Origin: Symbiodinium natans | Taxonomy: Eukaryota; Sar; Dinophyceae; Suessiales; Symbiodiniaceae | Length of the DNA: 64,000 nucleotides | Reading direction: 5' to 3' | Assembly (NCBI GenBank): GCA_905221605.1 | Contig: CAJNDS010002330.1 | Location: forward strand, 356,576-420,575 | Program-made: the position numbers and the translations under genes | Part shown: in pieces, positions 22,501 to 32,875 of the stretch | Layout of the letters: the number at the start of each line of letters is the position of its first letter | Numbering within the stretch: the first letter of the stretch is position 1 | Notes under the pieces: model-generated | Seen by the model: the letters and a program-made list of their open reading frames with translations, nothing else | Database searches by the model: none | What the model was told of the DNA's origin: nothing

Positions 22501-25500
22501 AATTGAGCTACGCCGCGAAGCGAGCTCAAGTAAAAAAGAGCAAAGCTAGTTCGCTATCTTCGTCTACTCAGGTAACCTGTTTAATTCTGCTCGTTATTGA
22601 AGCCCCAAACCCTAAACCTTGGGCTAGGATCCGGGGCCCAAGCCCACCTAAGCTTCTTTCTTGAGCTTTCATTTCTTTAAGTGCCAACTTGTTTTAAACT
22701 AAGGCCAGGCAAACCGAATCATAATAAGCGACTTTTTCAAGAAGCTAGTTTCCAGCCCAATGAGTAGCCGTGTAAGCTAGTTTTCAGCCCAAGAAGCTGT
22801 GGCAGTTAAAGCGACATGGTTTGCTAGTTTAATGTATCTTAGTTCGGTAATTCGCTTAATATGAGCTAGTGTAGGTAAAACATATCGTTGAGTTCTGAGC
22901 CAGGATCCCAGCCCGGCCCAATTCAGTTTTCTGGGCTTCCTTTTCTTCATGGTCATGAACTGAGGCCAATGAAATTAGACCAAGTGATTTCGGACAATCG
23001 GGTTTGTTTCAGATAAGTTCTCTCTTGCTTATCAAGGCCAGCTAGAGTCTGGTAAAACGAAATTCGTTAGCGTAAGCTTGTTTTGCGACTACTGCCAGGC
23101 GCTTAATTTGAGGCTGGCTCAAGCCCTAGACCCTAGACACTCTTGCTGCCTTGCAAGTAGCCGAGGAATGCGTCGCCGTCCTGCAGTCTGGCAATAGCCA
23201 CCAGGCCAGGTGATTTTGCCAGGCTTTAGGGGCTTCAGGGTTAATTCAGGGGGCGGGTTAAATCATAATTGAAACCTAAACCCAAGACCCCAAGCCCTAG
23301 GCCCTAGGCCCTCATGAGCGCCTCATAAGTCCTTACACAATGCGAACAGTTGTGGCGACTTGGGACTAGCGATCGAAGGTTTAAGCACATCGCTAGCTAC
23401 GCTTGTTTATGTAGGGTTGAGGGTCTAGGGTTTCGGGTTTCGCCCTAGCCCCTCAACCGTCAGCCCCAAAACCCGTTCATGCCCTGGAACGCCGCGCTCC
23501 ACTACAGCCTCAAGTTCCAGCCCTAGACCCCAAGCTACGAAAGTTGGTTTGGGGTTCAGGGTTTTGAGGGTGTTCAGGTTTTTGCTTAGGAGGTTTTACG
23601 TTGACTTTGGGGGGGGGGGGGGGGAGTTGTAGGGATTGGGGTTCAACGGGATTTCTTCCCTACACTGAAGCCCCTGACCCGGCATTCCCCACGGCCAGGA
23701 GGTGATGCACTACAGCGCAGGGGACTTGTTCGGCGAGAAGGCCGCTGAAACCCTGACTTTCATCCCTAGAAACCCTAGGCCAAAACCCAAAAACCCTAAA
23801 CCCTCAAACAGGAAAATCTCGGGCCGAGGGGCCGAGGGCCCAGGCTTTAGAGTCAGGGTTTTTAGGGCTTTGCTTCAGGGCTCAGGGAGTTTAGCATACA
23901 CACATGTATATACAGTATAACAATATGCTGTCATATATATATATATATAATGCTTATATATGTATATATATATATACATAGATGACATGTCTACCCAGGC
24001 TTTAAACCTATTTCCTAGGTTCCCTGACCCTTTCAATTAGGGCTGTATGGTTACCACACCGCCTCCGAGGTATGCATCCGACAGGACGGCCCCCTCAACA
24101 CGTAACTTAACTACCGCGTGCAGCCCAGATCGTGGGTTGTTTTCCATGGAGTTGACTTCTATACAAGGGGTTCCTTGCAAAGAGGTACCCCCACAAGGGA
24201 AGTCTGCAGCCGCACCCTGACCCTAAGCCCTAAACCGTACTCACCCTATCTCGGAAGTCTAAATTCTAGAATCTAGGATCCTAAACTCTAAACCGGCCCT
24301 ATTCCCTAAGCCACTCAGCACCCTGTGAACTCCAGCAAACGCAGGCGCTTTTGGAGTCCGCGCCGCGAGGGGCGACGACACTTGGGCATGAAAGTTTGGG
24401 GTTTCGGGTCTGGGGTTTAGGGTCTAGGGGTCCCTAGGGCTTTAGAGGGCTTTCGGGGACTTTGGGCTTCAGGGTGTTGAGGCTGTAGGGTTCGAGGGGT
24501 TAGGGTTTGCCGGGGCTTTTGGTCTTGAGCTGCTGGGGCTTTCGGGGCTCAGAGGGCTTTCGGTGGCTTGCGTTTTTGAGGACGCGGAAAGGAGTCCCCC
24601 CCAGCGTGGATGCACGATGGGGCTCATGCTCGCTTGGTTTCGTCCACAGGTTCCGGGCTTTGGCGATCCGATTTTCAGACTTCAGACTTGAGGGTTGTCC
24701 TTGATGTAGGGCTTTTCGAAAATAGGGGTAATTACCCTTCTTGTCCTTATTACTATTTAGGGGTCTATTTAGGGTGCCACTTGTTTGGTAAACCCCCATG
24801 TAAGGCCCATGTAGGTAAAAAAAGAAAACACACTTCTTTTCTGTGGCTCGGGCTCTTGGGTGGGTACATGTGTGCTTAGAGGCTAGATCTTCGCGGCGCG
24901 TCGTGGGGCTTGGGGGTTTTAAGTTTTGGGGTTTAAGGGTTCTGGGCCCTAAACCCTAAACCCTACACCCCAAGCCCTAAACCCTGGGTTGAAGGGTTCT
25001 GGGATTTATGGGTTTGGGGGTTGTGGGTGCCCAGTCCACCTGCGACAAGGATCTCTGCAGAGACCGACGTGGTCACCTACACGCTGCCCGTATAACAGAG
25101 GGCCCTGCGAAGTTTAGGGTTTAGGGTTGATAAGACTGAGGGGTTTAGGGTTTAGGGTTTAGGTTTAGGGTTTAGGGTTTAGGGGTTAGGGTTTGGTCTG
25201 AAGGATTTCGGTGTAGGGCGGTAGACGGCTCAGGGTTTAGCAAGACCCGGAATGCGGCTGAAACCCTAGAGAGTTGGACCAGACCTTGGAGCTCACCAAG
25301 ACCCAGTCAATGGGGTAAAGTTTAGGGGTTGGGATTAGGGTTTAGGGTTTAGGGATCAGGGTTCAGGATTTAGGGTTCAGGCTTTAGGGTCCAGGGTAAG
25401 TTTAGGGCTTGGGATTAGGGCCGCTTAGGGAAGCCTCGGGTTTCGCTACGGAATGTTAGGGAACATTTCAGAGACCCGCAGCCCTACCTGCTGCTAGCCA

Positions 25501-25914
25501 TGACCTTCCCTGATAGTCCCTAAGCCCATGACCCGAAACCTTCAACCCCAAGCCCTAAACTCTGAAAACCCTAAACCCTTGCATCCCTCCAGAAGAACCG
25601 TGAAGCTGGCTCGCTCCACACCTGATAAGAGTCGATTTAGAGGTTAGCCAAACAGAATCGAAACTCGCAAAGAGCCTCGGAGCTATTTGGGGAGCCCTTC
25701 AATGCATGCGGAGCCTGAAAGAGCCCCAGAAAAGCCCTAGGATTTCTGGCTAGGTTTCAGAGAGGGGTTTGTAACATAAGCCCTAGAAACCCAAGCCCCA
25801 AACCCAAAACCCTACAGCCCAACCCCCCCGAGAACCCTGAAACCCCGAAAGCCCCTCCAAAGGCTGACGCGGGCTGACTTTGAGGCCCAGCTGGGACCAA
25901 TGAGCCAGCTCAAG
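16530..25914 (+). CDS. tandem cyclic-nucleotide-binding-domain protein (PKG/PKA-R-like), about 13 exons
   Basis: Probably a cGMP- or cAMP-responsive regulatory protein. Exon model: 16530-16592, 17189-~17230, 18098-18143, 18744-18808, 20008-20021, 20416-~20460 (domain A); 21133-21183, 21851-21891, 22160-~22222, 23699-23740, 24345-~24383, 25063-25085, 25863-25914 (domain B). Domain A reads YLPGDVIIRQGE, then EAADFFIVDQG, LREVREYSPG, FGERALLRDEPRAATVLADE and LSREDFVAVIRARD. Domain B reads LIRKAKLFETMTDEQ, VHQIGALLTKQTFK, AGDIIIRQGDPGKEFYILDE, EVMHYSAGDLFGEK, ALLESAPRGATT, DVVTYTL and LTRADFEAQLGPM. FGE-(2-3 residues)-L plus PRAATV is the phosphate-binding-cassette signature. The order of beta strands matches two complete domains. 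Exons are 14 to about 65 bp and introns are 0.25-1.5 kb of heptamer-rich sequence. The 14-bp exon is the least certain. No kinase exons were found, so PKG versus PKA regulatory subunit stays open. Confidence 0.72.
17080..17172. repeat. CCCTAAA array before a nucleotide-binding exon
   Basis: The array ends about 16 bp before the exon that starts at 17189. The same intron has TTTTAGGG/TTTAGGG near its 5' end (16645-16662). Confidence 0.9.
18535..18715. repeat. TTTAGGG array upstream of exon 18744
   Basis: Interrupted G-type units run to about 30 bp before the FGERALL exon. This intron has only G-type units and is an exception to the usual order. Confidence 0.9.
18838..19360. repeat. AT-rich block with AT and AAAT microsatellites
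   Basis: A long low-GC stretch with TATATA runs (19003-19018, 19238-19350) and an AAAT run (19260-19290). It lies inside the large intron between exons 18744 and 20008. No coding sequence is seen. Confidence 0.8.
19870..19985. repeat. CCCTAAA array
   Basis: Perfect and variant C-type units just upstream of the tentative microexon at 20008. Confidence 0.9.
20285..20337. repeat. TTTAGGG array, about seven perfect units
   Basis: Uninterrupted G-type array within the intron between 20021 and 20416. Confidence 0.95.
20750..20925. other. C-rich/G-rich foldback segment
   Basis: CCTAATATTACCCCCC at the left pairs with a G-rich run and TAATAATTAGGGGGG at the right, suggesting a decayed inverted-repeat element. 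It includes a C homopolymer. Confidence 0.4.
22077..22152. repeat. CCCTAAA array adjoining an exon
   Basis: About ten units end 7 bp before the CAG acceptor of the AGDIIIRQGD exon at 22160. The pyrimidine-rich CCCTAAA units would occupy the branch-point and polypyrimidine position. Confidence 0.95.
22240..23698. other. large intron, mostly unique sequence
   Basis: This intron between nucleotide-binding exons is mostly heptamer-poor. It has short C-type (22610, 23270-23320) and G-type (23230, 23410-23440, 23540-23580) patches and a G run at 23609-23624. No gene is recognised. Confidence 0.5.
23895..23985. repeat. TA microsatellite
   Basis: Alternating TA/CA runs inside the intron between exons 23699 and 24345. 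Confidence 0.85.
25107..25430. repeat. TTTAGGG arrays after exon 25063
   Basis: Two G-type blocks (25107-25200 and 25320-25430) follow the DVVTYTL exon. The same intron ends in C-type blocks (25530-25580, 25785-25860) before exon 25863, so it has a full G-then-C order. Confidence 0.9.
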
Positions 25915-26295
25915 GCCGCGGGGGGGTTCAGGGTTTAGGGTTTAGGGTTTAGGGTTTAGGGTTGGGCGGGACCTTCGGACCCGATAAGCCCTCTAAACCC
26001 CCAACGTTCGGGTGCGAAGCTTTGGGTCTGTGTCGGCGTCATCAAGTTTCGGATTCACAGCGCTCTGGATACATACTACAGCTCCCTGCGATGAATCGTG
26101 GAAGGGATGGCTTTGGCATGGCTTTGGGGGCTCTCGCTTTGCTTGATAGGGCTCTGCGTGGCTTTAGAGGAGGTCTGGGGCTCACTACAGGGATCTCTGA
26201 AACCTCAAGCAAGAAGCCAAAGTCCGAGCGCCTGGAGCACTTTGATCGGATCTTTCTTCTTGTCAGTTTCGACCACGCTCTCGCGGTAGTCTTTT

Positions 26296-26480
26296 CTAAA
26301 CCCTAAACCCTAAACCCTAAACCCTAAACCCTAAACCCTAAACCCTAAACCCTAAACCCTAAACCCTAAACCCTAAACCCTAAACCCTAAACCCTAAACC
26401 CTAAGCCCCAAGCCCCAAGCCCTAAGCCCTAAGCCCTAAGCCCTAAGCCCTAAGCCCTAAACTCTAAACCCTAAACCCTT
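26296..26480. repeat. long CCCTAAA array with CCCTAAG and CCCCAAG blocks
   Basis: About 15 perfect CCCTAAA units, then short homogeneous runs of CCCCAAG and CCCTAAG, then CCCTAAA again. Variant units are clustered, which indicates local amplification. Confidence 0.97.
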
Positions 26481-26775
26481 GACCGTCACCTGGTTGCTGT
26501 GGTACGCTGGGGAACGCTGGCATGCTCACCGGCTCAGCAGAACCTCAACCCTAAACCCGACAAGCCCGCTTCGAGCCCCCCCTGTAAGCGGTAATTATGG
26601 GTATATTTCCCAAAGCAGGGGAAAATACCCTTAAGATGCCCCCAGAATAGTATACTCCTTCTTATCTTCTTATCGGCACCCCCCAAAAGGGTAGGAAACC
26701 CCCCATGTAAAGTCTAAGCCCCACGAGCTCTAGAGTTCGAGAGCCGGACACCTCGCAGCTGAGGGTTTAGGGTTT

Positions 26776-26905
26776 TTGGGGTTTGGTGTTTAGGGTTTAG
26801 GGGTTTTAGGGATTTGGTGTTTAGGGTTTAGGGGTTTTGGGGTTTGGTGTTTAGGGTTTAGGGGTTTTGGGGTTCGGTGTTTAGGGTTTAGGGGTTTGGG
26901 GTTAT
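26776..26905. repeat. 30-bp minisatellite built from G-type heptamers
   Basis: About four copies of a ~30-bp unit containing GGTGTTTAGGGTTTAGGGG followed by TTTTGGGGTTT. This is a higher-order repeat of the heptamer. Confidence 0.85.
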
Positions 26906-27050
26906 ATAGGTTTGGGGATCGCTTTCGGGTTTTTGGGGTTTCAGGGTTTCAGGGCTTAGGGTGCTAGGCCCCAGACCGTGAAGCGCGAGCCCGACATGTT
27001 TTGGGGATCAGGGTGGAGGGTCTGCCCTGAGGCCGAGTCCTACCTCGCAG

Positions 27051-27086
27051 ATCCAAGGAAGCTCCTGGCAGACTTCTATCTGAAAG
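27051..27086 (+). CDS. short exon-like island
   Basis: After CTCGCAG the frame reads PRKLLADFYLK and ends at AAAG|GCC. G-type sequence lies upstream and a C run plus CCCTAAA lies downstream. Family not recognised. Confidence 0.3.
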
Positions 27087-27099
27087 GCCACCACCACCA

Positions 27100-27200
27100 C
27101 CCCCCCCCCCCCCCCCCCCCCCTAAACCCTAAACCCCAAACCCCAAGCCCGAAAACCCAAGCCTCAAACCCCAAACCCTAAACCCCCCCCCCCCCCCCAC
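27100..27200. repeat. poly-C (23) followed by CCCTAAA/CCCCAAA units
   Basis: A C homopolymer passes directly into C-type heptamers and a second C run follows at about 27185-27199. Homopolymer and heptamer share one strand. Confidence 0.9.
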
Positions 27201-28425
27201 ATGCAGAGTTTTTAGGGTTAGGGTGTTAGGGACGTCGGCAGATCAGACGTATGTGCCATGATGCGCTGAGATGTTGGGAATCTAATGTCGGGGTTGTCAA
27301 TAATTAGAACAGGGTTTCGGGGGTTATTACAGTATACAAAACAAGGGGACCTTTTGGGAATACCATTAGAAATTATTCCGACACCCCAATATTCGGCAGC
27401 TACACAGTCCTGAGCCCAAAGCCCCAAACTTCCCCCCCCCCCCCCCCCCCTCCACCCCTGGGGGCCGGTTGTCACCCCCTTCTATGACAGGCTGAAGTGC
27501 CCCCTGGTCCTGATGCACCGTTTGCTCCCGGACACTTGTCGGCTAGGGGGGGGTACCCATTTCAGGCCAAAAAATGCAAAAAAAAAAAAAGGTGGGGTGC
27601 CTGCTTTGTGCTACCCAGACACCTACGGCCCAAGGCCTCGGCGGATTTGGTGAACTGTTCCGGGTTCGGTTTGGGGCTCAGGGTGTTGTGGGGGTTTAGC
27701 GGTTTAGGGGGTTGATGAGGCTTGTGACGCCCCGCACCCAGCCATGATCGTCCAGGTGACACGCGAGGGCCTTGCGGCACCCTGAAATGTAAGCGACTCC
27801 GCCGGCATGTGGGTTTAGGGTTTAGGGTTTAGGGTCTTCGAGCTTCTGGTTGCACTGTACTTGTAGCTTCTGATGGGCTTTTGCTTTTGCTTGGGGTTCG
27901 GGGTCTTGGGAGGCTTCTTTGTGGTTTAGGTTGTACGTAGGATGTAGGGTGTAGGCTTGTTGAGTGGTTTGTAGGGCTTCCAGGGCTTGCAGGGTATATA
28001 AGGGCTTCGGGGCTTTTCGGGCTTATAGGGTTGCGTGGTGTATATCGTGTTAAAGGCTACAGGTTTAGAGGGTCTTACAGGGTTTTGTTTCTTTGCTTAG
28101 GAATTCAGGGCTCAGAGTGTATAAGTTCTTGGGGTTCATAGTTTTTTGGGGCTTCGGGGCTTGTACCCGAAGTACCCCCCCCCCCAAATGTTCGTTGAGT
28201 GCCATCCAAAAAAACAAATGGATCCGAGCCCCCACACACCTCACATTCTAGTCCTTCGCCCGCACATCCTAAACTGAATCCAAAAGCCCACCTTAACCCT
28301 GTACTATACATTCTAGAACCAGCGATGCATGTTTAACGTTGTTGCAAAGCTCTTGAGAGCAAAAAACCGGCCAACACTAGCATATCAGTATCCATATATG
28401 CACACAAGTGAACACGAGATGAATA
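27201..28425. other. heptamer-containing sequence, no gene recognised
   Basis: It holds a C run at 27432-27450, TTTAGGG at 27813-27833 and a GC-rich patch at 27725-27783 that can read AMIVQVTREGLA. Nothing can be named. Confidence 0.35.
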
Positions 28426-28731
28426 ATGTTGCACCCTGTTTAGTGTGGGGGCCCCCCCCCCCCCCCCCCCCCCGCTGAACAGTCGCGGGGTGGATGGGAT
28501 CCTGATTACACGGCCCGGGGGCTCATATGATTTTAATAGGGAGGAGTTTAGATAGGTTCAAAAGGGGCAGCGATGCCCGGTTATCTTTTTTAAAGGCGCG
28601 CCGCTTGGAATTTTCTTACGGCGCCCGGACGATTTGTCTTTATAGAGGGAGTCCCAAACAGTCAGCATGTCCTGAATAATTCGGCCAGTTTGTCTTTAAA
28701 GAGGGGGCCGATACTAAACAGGGTGCAACAT
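28426..28731. mobile_element. 306-bp MITE with 19-bp inverted ends and TA duplication
   Basis: The ends are exact inverted copies of ATGTTGCACCCTGTTTAGT and are flanked by TA on both sides (28424-28425, 28732-28733), as expected for Tc1/mariner-type insertion. The interior holds a 22-base C run (28452-28473) and two related segments with TTTGTCTTTA. There is no open frame, so it is non-autonomous. Confidence 0.8.
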
Positions 28732-28941
28732 TAATAGTCAGTAAGGACAGTGGTATTATTGATACTCGTGGTAATAGAGATCTAGTACAACCACTAAGAG
28801 GCACAAAAGATTGTTTTTGCCAATATCAAGTCCAGGTATTGCTGAGGCAAACTGCAAAACCTGCATTAAAAGAAATGCCAATGCTGTTGATGCCCACACG
28901 CCCTGACCCCTCAAGCCCTCTGCGCCTCAAAGGAGCACCCC

Positions 28942-29101
28942 TACTTGAAGGTTCATGGGTAGCTACAAGTAGGGTTATAAGTACCCTAAATGAGGCTATG
29001 ACCAGTTATAATCAAAGTAACCCTACACCCTAAACCCTAGACCCTAAACCCTAAACCCTAAACCCTGACCCCACTTGTAACTACCCACGAACCTCCAAGT
29101 A
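28942..29101. mobile_element. foldback MITE (family 2) with internal CCCTAAA array
   Basis: The left end TACTTGAAGGTTCATGGGTA and the right end (complement of TACTTGGAGGTTCGTGGGTA) match the copy at 7608-7724. The interior AGTACCCTAAATGAGGCTAT also matches. Between 29024 and 29066 this copy carries about six CCCTAAA-type units that the other copy lacks. Confidence 0.75.
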
Positions 29102-30299
29102 AGGGCCTCTGACCCCTAAGCCCAGGGGGCTGCAGCCGCACAGCGTGAAGTCGCAGCAGACCACCTGGCTCTTGGCCGGCATCTGCGGGGTTTAGGGCTT
29201 TTCTGGGTGGGGGGCGGGGGGAGGGGGGTGGTGGTTGAATATAGAGGTCGGAAGAAATGCGAAGGGTACTCCCTGTTGGTCCCTAGATAACCATTTCACA
29301 CGATACTTGCCCCCAAGACCCGATTCGCTTTTCGAGACCAAGCCGAGCTCACAGAGGGGCCTGCAGGCTTTTTGTGGGCGCGGAATCCAGACATCGACGG
29401 AGAAGCTCCAAGGGCCCGAAGGGTTTAAGAAGATTTAATAGGGCTTGGGGCTCCGAGGTCCTGCGGACACCACGTCTGCTTTCATCAGTCTCACATCAAC
29501 AGCAGCCTTAAGCGCTTGGGAATCCTTGGAGCCCCTCTGCAGTTTGTCGAGGCCGGCTCCTTGATCATTGTCATCAAAATACCAAGAGACCCCCCGAGCA
29601 TGATCCCCAGTGCATGTTAAGGCGGGATATTCGGGGCTTGGACTTCGGGTTTAGTTTTTTTTTTGTTGTCTGTGTGTGGGTGGGGTTTGGATGCCGATTG
29701 GATGCCCTCTAGTCCGCAGCACTCTTTGACATCCCAGCACCGCGCCGGAATCGCTGAAGTCCTACAAACAAAAACCCTAGGCCCTAGACCCCCCAACGTG
29801 AGGTTTGTTGTCTACCGGCCTTGCAGCCGCGACAGCATCGCAAAGATGCTAGGCCGCTTTTTTTTTTCTGCGGGGGGTGGGGCTGACGGTCAAAGGCCCC
29901 ACCGTACTTGGGGGGGGGGCTAAGCCTTTGCGTTTCCGGCTTGAGGTGGCCAAGACGCCATGCAGGGTTGAGGGCGAAGGGATTATAGAGGGCTTAGTGG
30001 TTATGAAAGGCTGTCGCCCGACAACCCCCAAATGCCTGAGCCCAGAAAGCAGTCCCACCAAGATGCTGATAAGGTCGTGGGTTTCACATTTGTTCTTGTC
30101 CAAGTTTAGGTCTGAGGCCCTACAACCCTTCAGCCACGAATCCTCAAGATCGCTGGCCCCCCCAACCCAAGCTAAAGTGTTTCGGGATAAGGGGTTTAGG
30201 GTAAGTTTAGGGCTTCAGGGTACTTTGCGGACCAGACACAAAAGTTGTTTTATGATCGAGGGCTTGGTTGTGGAAGCTGCCTCTTGGGCGCCAGGCAAG
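29102..30299. other. weak coding-like patches, unassigned
   Basis: Heptamer-poor patches at 29126-29195 (HSVKSQQTTWLLAGI), 29535-29570 (FVEAGSLIIVIK) and 29821-29855 could be exons on the plus strand, but no family or splice frame ties them together. Confidence 0.25.
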
Positions 30300-30374
30300 G
30301 TGGGCGTTGGCAAGGGCCTCAACGTCAAAGGGAAGTCCGCGAAGAAGAACCGGCTGTCTGCATTCGTGCCTTGG
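30300..30374 (+). CDS. unassigned basic exon-like island
   Basis: After GGCAAG the frame reads VGVGKGLNVKGKSAKKNR then LSAFVPW. It is basic and coding-like. Family not recognised with confidence. Confidence 0.4.
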
Positions 30375-30499
30375 AGGGCGTTCTAAGGCTGAGGCTTGCA
30401 GGTTGGAGTCTAGGCTTAGGGTTTAAAGATTTCGGGTTCAGGGTTTCTATGCTTGAGGGAAACAGAGTTAGTCCCTGCCACCCCCTTTTTTTTTTGGTT

Positions 30500-30517
30500 G
30501 GGGGGGGGGGGGGGGGG
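30500..30517. repeat. poly-G run (18)
   Basis: G homopolymer following a T run. It is one of at least ten G/C runs of 16 or more bases in the window. Confidence 0.9.
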
Positions 30518-30704
30518 AACGCCGAGCCCAGGTACCCTTCTTGCAAATCAGCCGCACACCTGCATCTAAACGGGGCATCCGCGACTTGAAACTGAAGGCA
30601 GGAGCTGTCCCGATATTGGGGGGTTTTAATGAGTATAACCTGACGAGCCTCCAAGAAATCCCCAAATAACACCCTAAGTAAACCCAAATAACCCCAATCC
30701 CTAT

Positions 30705-30970
30705 CCTAACCCCTAAACCCTAAACCCTAAACCCTAAACCCTAAACCCTAAACCCTAAACCCTAAACCCTAAACCCAAAACCCTAAACCCTAAACCCTAA
30801 ACCCTATAACCCGAAGCCCTCAACCCGGAACCGCAGCCGAGGCAAGAACGAGCACAAGATGCAGATCGAGGCGTCGCCAAGCGATGCCCGGACGAAGCCT
30901 CCTGCCTGAACGCTCCCGAATCGGAGTCCCAGGGTTTAGGGTTTAGGGTTTAGGGTGTAGGGTTTAGGGT
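30705..30970. repeat. CCCTAAA - island - TTTAGGG arrangement
   Basis: CCCTAAA at 30705-30806 and TTTAGGG at 30932-30970 flank a heptamer-free island (30825-30930) that can read RGKNEHKMQIEAS. The island is unassigned. Confidence 0.7.
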
Positions 30971-31093
30971 TTAGGTATTTATAAATGCAGTGGCACAAGA
31001 TACCGACCTGAGAGGGTTGAAAAGGCCCAGGGCGAAGGGCAGTTCCAGCATGTGGGCTTTCCCATGGCGTGGCTCCGGGAGCAGAGGGGTTTT

Positions 31094-31217
31094 CCTAGGT
31101 GGGATAAGGGGACCCTTAAGAGGGAAACCCTTGTGAACCCTCTTCTGGCTCTCTTAAACAGGGGCCTTATTCAGAGGGTCTATAGCCCCAAGGGTCCCCC
31201 TAATCCTATCCCCTAGG
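31094..31217. mobile_element. foldback element, 124 bp
   Basis: Imperfect palindrome with CCTAGGTGGGATAAGGGGAC at the left and the complement of CCTAGGGGATAGGATTAGGG at the right. No open frame. Confidence 0.55.
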
Positions 31218-31420
31218 TTTAGGGATTGGGGACCTGTTACGAGCTTCAACTGCTGAGCCCGATTTCACTTTAACCAAGATCCCGAACCCGAGGCCCTAAA
31301 CCCAAAATGGTCAGGGGTCGGGCATGGTGTCCAGACTTCTATACTTCGTTAGCAAAACCTACCCAGGATGCCCATTGAGTTTGGGACTTCTCGGGTCCAT
31401 GGAGCATGCAGGGTCTAGCC

Positions 31421-31488
31421 CTAAACCCTGAACCCTGAACCCTGAACCCTAAACCCTAAACCCCAAACCCTAAACCCTAAACCCTAAA
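31421..31488. repeat. CCCTAAA/CCCTGAA array
   Basis: C-type units ending about 7 bp before the exon-like island at 31495. Confidence 0.95.
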
Positions 31489-31494
31489 CGCGAG

Positions 31495-31558
31495 GATCTT
31501 CTACAAGACCGCTGCAGCCCGGGATTGTGCCCAGCAGGCCCTTCAGAAGGTCCTGAAG
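31495..31558 (+). CDS. unassigned helical exon-like island
   Basis: After GCGAG|G the frame reads IFYKTAAARDCAQQALQKVL and ends at AAG|GCG, a GC donor. CCCTAAA lies immediately upstream and TTTAGGG (31577-31622) just downstream, the standard polarity. Family unknown. Confidence 0.45.
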
Positions 31559-31689
31559 GCGGGCTGCATAAGGAAGGGCTTAGGGTTTAGGGTTTAGGGT
31601 TTAGGGTTTAGGGTTTAGGAAGGGCTTAGCGAAAAAGGTGCGATCTGGGACGATTTAGGAAGTTGGAAGGCATAGGTTCTAGGACGTCA

Positions 31690-31816
31690 CCCTAAACCCT
31701 GAATCCTGAACTTTAAACCCTAAACCCTAAACCCTAAACCCTAAACCCTAAACCCTAAACCCTAAACCCTAAACTCTAAACCCTAAACCCTAAACCCTAA
31801 ACCCTAAACCCTAAAC
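31690..31816. repeat. CCCTAAA array, about 15 units
   Basis: Nearly perfect C-type array with one CTCTAAA variant. The exon-like island at 31495-31558 lies just upstream, followed by the TTTAGGG array at 31577-31622; no island is recognised immediately after this array. Confidence 0.95.
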
Positions 31817-31979
31817 TGTTTGGGGTTCGGGGTCCAATTCCGCAACTTGCTCCTCCTCCTGGGCTTTGGGTTCGGGTAGAACCTGGGCACTCGCTGAAGC
31901 AGGACCCCGGACCCGACGGAAGCCCGCACCCGAAGCGCTGGTGGGGCCCGAGTTCGGGCTTTTAAGCCCCAAGCCCCAA

Positions 31980-32833
31980 ACCCCTTACTTCTCCAACAGC
32001 TGAACTTTAAGCTTTTTGGGCTTCCTTATTTAGTAGGAATAAAAAAAGTTTGACCTTTTTTCCCCTTGGTTATTGGAGAAGTAAGACCCTAAGCCCTACT
32101 GTGCAAAAGGAAGGCTGCTAGACTCCCTGAACAGAAACTTGAGTTCAGCAAATCCCTCACCTAAGGCCCCCCCAACCGGCCGGGCCCCCCTAAGAATCAC
32201 CCCAAAGCGAAAGACAGCGCCGGTGCGCCTCTGGGGTTTATGGGTCTAAGTTTTGTGGGTTTATGGGCTCAGGGTTTTAGGGTTATAGGGCTGAGGGGTT
32301 TTGGGTTCGGTGCTTGCGAGTTTAGGTTTTTTAAGGTTTGGGGTTTATGGGTTTGGGGTTTTTTGGGTTATAAGAGTTTAAGGGCTTTGGGGTGGGGGGG
32401 GGGTTCGAAGGAGCATTCGCTGAAGATCAAAGTCCCAGCTGCTCGGCTGTTTTTTTGGCGGGGAGTCTGGATCTAAGTCAGGGTCTCTTGTGGAAGTCAT
32501 ATTTCTGAGTTAGAAGGGCCCTATGTTTGCGCACACCCTGTGGGGTGCGGGTTCTGCAAGGTTTTAAGGGTTTCGGGCTTGTGAGATTAGGGTTGTCTTA
32601 AGGCGGTTTTCGGGTTTCGCGATGGCGTGTAAGTGTAGGGGTTGCGGGTTTCGGGTCTTTCCATTTCGAGCGCAGGGTTTTTGGGCTTCAGCTCATCATC
32701 ATTCTTATGGTGGCCTTGTGAGCCTGTCTTTTGTTGGGGTGGACAGGACATGCCAAGGAGAGCATCAGCAGCAGAACATGTCCCAAAACGGTTTAGGGTT
32801 TAGGGTTTAGGGTTTAGGTGTGTGACATCCCAG
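31980..32833. other. heptamer-poor stretch, no gene recognised
   Basis: 31985-32085 holds a short foldback (ACTTCTCCAACAGC and GTTATTGGAGAAGTAAG). The rest has G-type fragments (32230-32390) and a TTTAGGG patch at 32788-32818. Confidence 0.4.
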
Positions 32834-32875
32834 GAGATCAAGGTCCTCGCAAAGTACGAGCCGGACTCATGGGGT
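32834..32875 (+). CDS. short exon-like island
   Basis: After CCCAG the frame reads EIKVLAKYEPDSWG. TTTAGGG precedes it. It may be an early exon of the uncharacterised gene at 34321-41288; that link is inference. Confidence 0.35.
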
